Assembly: GCA_015056315.1 (NCBI GenBank)
Contig: SVGN01000003.1
Location: forward strand, 62,001-126,000
Direction: 5' to 3'
Source: Clostridiales bacterium
GTDB lineage: Bacteria > Bacillota > Clostridia > Christensenellales > Aristaeellaceae
DNA: 64,000 nt
Part shown: positions 60,942 to 64,000 of the stretch, piece by piece
Layout: each line of letters starts with the position of its first letter
How positions within the stretch are numbered: the first letter of the stretch is position 1
Made by a program: the position numbers and the translations under genes
The notes under the pieces: generated by a model
What the model was told of the DNA's origin: nothing
What the model saw: only the letters and a program-made list of their open reading frames with translations
The model's database searches: none

Positions 60942-62483
60942 ATGGAGATCTTTTGGACCATACTGATCGCTCTGGCAACTGCTGCCGCAGGTGCCGTGGG
61001 CGGTTATCAATACCGCAAGCAGGCCAGCGAGAAGCGCATCGGCCGCACCGAAGAGTACGCCCGCAACCTGCTGGAAGACGCACAGCGCAAAGCTGACGAA
61101 AAGAAAAAAGAAACCATTCTGGAAGCCAAAGAGGAAGTGCTCCGCCTCAAGACCGAGCTGGATCGTGAGTGCAAGGAGCGCCGCGCCGAGGTGCAGCGCA
61201 GCGAGCGCCGCATCCTGCAGCGCGAGGAAAGCCTCGACAAGAAGCAGGATAACCTGGAGACCCGCGAAGAGAGCCTCAACCAGAAGCAGACCGAACTCCA
61301 GAAGGAGTGGGATGAGCTGGAGAAGGGCAAGGACAAGCAGGTACAGGAAATGGAACGCATCGCCGGTATGACGCAGGATGAAGCCTGCCAGATGCTGGTG
61401 AGCCGCATCCAGAAGGATGCTTACCACTCCGCCGCCGCCATGGTGCGCGAAATTGAGACCAAGGCTCGTGAGGAGGGCGAAAAGAAGGCCCGCAACATCA
61501 TTGCGCTGGCCATTCAGAAGTGCGCCGCCGACCACGTTGCCGAGACCACCGTATCCGTCATCAACCTGCCCAACGACGATATGAAGGGCCGCATCATCGG
61601 CCGCGAGGGCCGCAACATCCGCGCCCTGGAGACCGCCACCGGTGTTGACCTGATCATCGATGATACCCCCGAGGCCGTCATCGTCAGCGCCTTCGACCCG
61701 GTACGCCGCGAGATCGCCCGCATTGCAGTGGAGCGCCTCATCATGGATGGCCGCATCCACCCCGCCCGCATCGAGGAAATGGTGGAGAAGGCCCGCAAGG
61801 AAGTGGATCAGCAGATCCGCGAGGCCGGCGACCAGGCTGTGTTCGAGACCCATCAGCACGGCATCCACCACGAGCTGGTCAAGATCCTGGGCCGCCTGCG
61901 CTACCGCACCTCCTACGGCCAGAACGTGCTGAAGCACTCCATCGAGGTGAGCCACCTGGCCGGTATGATGGCCGCCGAGCTGGGCGCAGATGTGGCACTG
62001 GCCAAGCGCGCCGGTCTGCTGCACGACATCGGTAAGGGCGTAGACCACGAGGCCGAGGGCACCCACGTTACCCTGGGCGCCGAGCTGGCCCGCAAGTACC
62101 GCGAGAGCCCCGACGTGATCCACGCCATCCTGGCCCACCACAACGATGTGGAGCCCCAGACCATCGAGGCCGTGCTGGTGCAGGCCGCCGATGCCATCTC
62201 CGCCGCCCGCCCCGGCGCACGCCGCGAGAGCCTGGAGAACTACATCAAGCGTCTGGAGAAGCTGGAGGAGATCGCCAACAGCTTCCAGGGCGTGGAGAAG
62301 TGCTTCGCCATCCAGTCCGGCCGCGAGGTGCGCATCATGGTCAAGCCCGAGGATGTGACCGACGAGGGCACCAAGGTGCTGGCCAAGGAAGTGGCCAAGC
62401 GCATCGAGAAGGAGCTGGAGTACCCCGGCCAGATCCGTGTGAACGTGATCCGCGAGACCCGCTCCACCGAGTTTGCCAAGTAA
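60942..62483 (+). CDS. rny: Ribonuclease Y
   Basis: N-terminal TM, long coiled coil, [29 protein letters not shown] (KH), [10 protein letters not shown] (HD). Confidence 0.96.
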   Translation: MEIFWTILIALATAAAGAVGGYQYRKQASEKRIGRTEEYARNLLEDAQRKADEKKKETILEAKEEVLRLKTELDRECKERRAEVQRSERRILQREESLDKKQDNLETREESLNQKQTELQKEWDELEKGKDKQVQEMERIAGMTQDEACQMLVSRIQKDAYHSAAAMVREIETKAREEGEKKARNIIALAIQKCAADHVAETTVSVINLPNDDMKGRIIGREGRNIRALETATGVDLIIDDTPEAVIVSAFDPVRREIARIAVERLIMDGRIHPARIEEMVEKARKEVDQQIREAGDQAVFETHQHGIHHELVKILGRLRYRTSYGQNVLKHSIEVSHLAGMMAAELGADVALAKRAGLLHDIGKGVDHEAEGTHVTLGAELARKYRESPDVIHAILAHHNDVEPQTIEAVLVQAADAISAARPGARRESLENYIKRLEKLEEIANSFQGVEKCFAIQSGREVRIMVKPEDVTDEGTKVLAKEVAKRIEKELEYPGQIRVNVIRETRSTEFAK

Positions 62484-62493
62484 GCATATTTAC

Positions 62494-62521
62494 AAAGGCC
62501 GCCGAGTTTTCGGCGGCTTTT
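62494..62521. terminator. Terminator-type hairpin after rny (left copy)
   Basis: aaaggccgccgagttttcggcggctttt. Confidence 0.75.
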
Positions 62522-62684
62522 CAGATTGTCGACAAAGTGCGGGGTGCAGGGGGATCATCCCCCTGCCGGGTGTGGGCAGAGCCCACAGCCCTTACGCCGC
62601 AGCGTTTTCCTGCAAGCACAGCGAGCACCGAAGGTGCAAGATGTGCGGCTCTGCTCGATAAGTTTGGGTTTATCAACAGTCTGA
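62521..62684 (-). repeat. E3 MITE-like element, copy 2 (164 bp)
   Basis: tcagattgtcgacaaa / tttatcaacagtctga termini; interior inverted copy of 44971..45132. Confidence 0.8.
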
Positions 62685-62717
62685 AAGGCCGCCGAGTTTT
62701 CGGCGGCCTTTTTTTAC
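62684..62717. terminator. Terminator-type hairpin (right copy)
   Basis: aaaggccgccgagttttcggcggcctttttttac. Confidence 0.85.
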
Positions 62718-62781
62718 TTTACAAGCTCGCTGTTTTCCGTTATGATGTATACAACAATATTTCCTAAAAGGAGAGACCACA

Positions 62782-63918
62782 ATGCAATACGTACCCTTTG
62801 GCAAGCTTGGCTTTGATGTATCCCGCCTGGGCATGGGCTGCATGCGCCTGCCCACCGTGCAGAAGGACGGCAAGACCGTCATCGACCGGGAGGCCGCCAT
62901 CGCTATGATCCGCACCGGCATCGACCGGGGCATCACCTATGTGGATACCGCCTACCCCTACCACGATGGCGAGAGCGAGCTGGTGGTGGGCGAGGCCCTG
63001 AAGGACGGCTACCGGGAAAAGGTGAAGCTGGCCACCAAGCTGCCCATCTGGCTTGTGAAGGAAGAGAAGGACATGAACCGCCTGCTGGACGAGCAGCTGA
63101 AGAAGCTGGGCGTTGCCAGCATCGATTTCTACCTGCTCCACGCCATGAACAAGGATCGCATGGAGCTGATGCGCTCCCTCAACTACAAGAAGTTCCTGGA
63201 TGAGGCCGTAGCGGATGGGCGCATCAAGTACCCCGCCTTCTCCTTCCACGATGACAAGGCCTGCTTCCTGGACATCCTTGGCGATTACAACTGGGCCATG
63301 GCACAGATCCAGTACAACTATCTGGATGACGACAAGCAGGCCACCGAAGAAGGCCTGAAGGCTGCCGGAAAAGCCGGTGTGCCCCTGGTGATCATGGAGC
63401 CGCTGCGCGGCGGCGCGCTGGCCAATCCCCCTGCCGATGTAAAGCAGCTGATGGATGCTTACGAGAAGCAGCGCAGCGCCGTGGAATGGGCCTTTGCCTA
63501 CATAGCCGACTATGCGGAGGTGGCCACCATCCTCAGCGGTATGTCCTCTATGGAGCAGCTGGAGGATAACCTGCAGATCTTCGACCGGCTCACCGTGGGC
63601 GGCCTCAGCGAGAGCGACAAGGCCCTCGTCAGCGAGCTGAAGAAGACCTACCTGGCCCGTGTGCCCATCGGCTGCACCGGCTGCCGCTACTGCGTGCCCT
63701 GCCCCAACGATGTGTTCATCCCCTCTGTTTTCCACTCCTACAACGAAAACGCCATGCTGGGCCAGAACTGGAAGCACAGCTGGGGCTACAACAACCTGGT
63801 CAAGGAGGGCCACGATGCCTCCCAGTGCATCGGCTGCGGTGCCTGTGAGAGCCAGTGCCCCCAGAGCCTGCCCATCATCGACCTGCTTCAGAAGATCGAC
63901 GGGGAGTTCAAGGCGTAA
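62782..63918 (+). CDS. Aldo/keto reductase with C-terminal 4Fe-4S motif
   Basis: GFDVSRLGMGCMRLPT, GCTGCRYCVPCPNDV, CIGCGACESQCPQ. Confidence 0.92.
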   Translation: MQYVPFGKLGFDVSRLGMGCMRLPTVQKDGKTVIDREAAIAMIRTGIDRGITYVDTAYPYHDGESELVVGEALKDGYREKVKLATKLPIWLVKEEKDMNRLLDEQLKKLGVASIDFYLLHAMNKDRMELMRSLNYKKFLDEAVADGRIKYPAFSFHDDKACFLDILGDYNWAMAQIQYNYLDDDKQATEEGLKAAGKAGVPLVIMEPLRGGALANPPADVKQLMDAYEKQRSAVEWAFAYIADYAEVATILSGMSSMEQLEDNLQIFDRLTVGGLSESDKALVSELKKTYLARVPIGCTGCRYCVPCPNDVFIPSVFHSYNENAMLGQNWKHSWGYNNLVKEGHDASQCIGCGACESQCPQSLPIIDLLQKIDGEFKA

Positions 63919-64000
63919 GCCCTGAGGGGCGAATCACCCCACAGGCTGTGCTGCCGCCCTCGGTTGCAGGAACGCTGCTTCCACTTTTTCCACAACATAA

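Overview
This is a roughly 60% GC bacterial chromosome segment. Gene content suggests a Clostridia / Oscillospiraceae (Ruminococcaceae)-type gut Firmicute; that placement is inference, not a search result. About 45 protein genes can be supported. Recognisable ones include rimO-pgsA-pncC-(small ORF)-recA, asd-dapA-(AT-rich orphan)-dapB, a MoxR/DUF58/transglutaminase operon, GH31, a LytTR regulator with two GHKL kinases, M48, GH5, pepF, a GntR/FCD regulator, phospho-sugar mutase, galM, clpB, a CofE-like protein, a manganese riboswitch with mntP, recD2, PadR/DUF4097, HPr, tilS, hpt, rny and a ferredoxin-type aldo/keto reductase. Housekeeping genes are ordinary. The unexplained signal is intergenic and falls into four repeat families: (i) about 17 copies of a ~50-bp double hairpin (SP-I) whose first hairpin varies with compensatory arm changes; (ii) a second double-hairpin family (SP-II, 3 copies); (iii) a ~700-bp composite element (LR) with SP-I units as inverted termini in two of three copies; (iv) a MITE-like family (E3, 4 members) with a shared TIR near CAGACTGTCGAAAAA, two members of which sit between ~24-bp direct repeats. 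Other notable signals: a yybP-ykoY (Mn2+) riboswitch before mntP, a CtsR operator on a clpB promoter, a three-way-junction terminator upstream of GH31, a possible ~280-nt RNA upstream of rny, a PBECR4-like putative toxin, and palindromic operators at several regulator promoters. All of this was read by eye; no database search or folding program was run.
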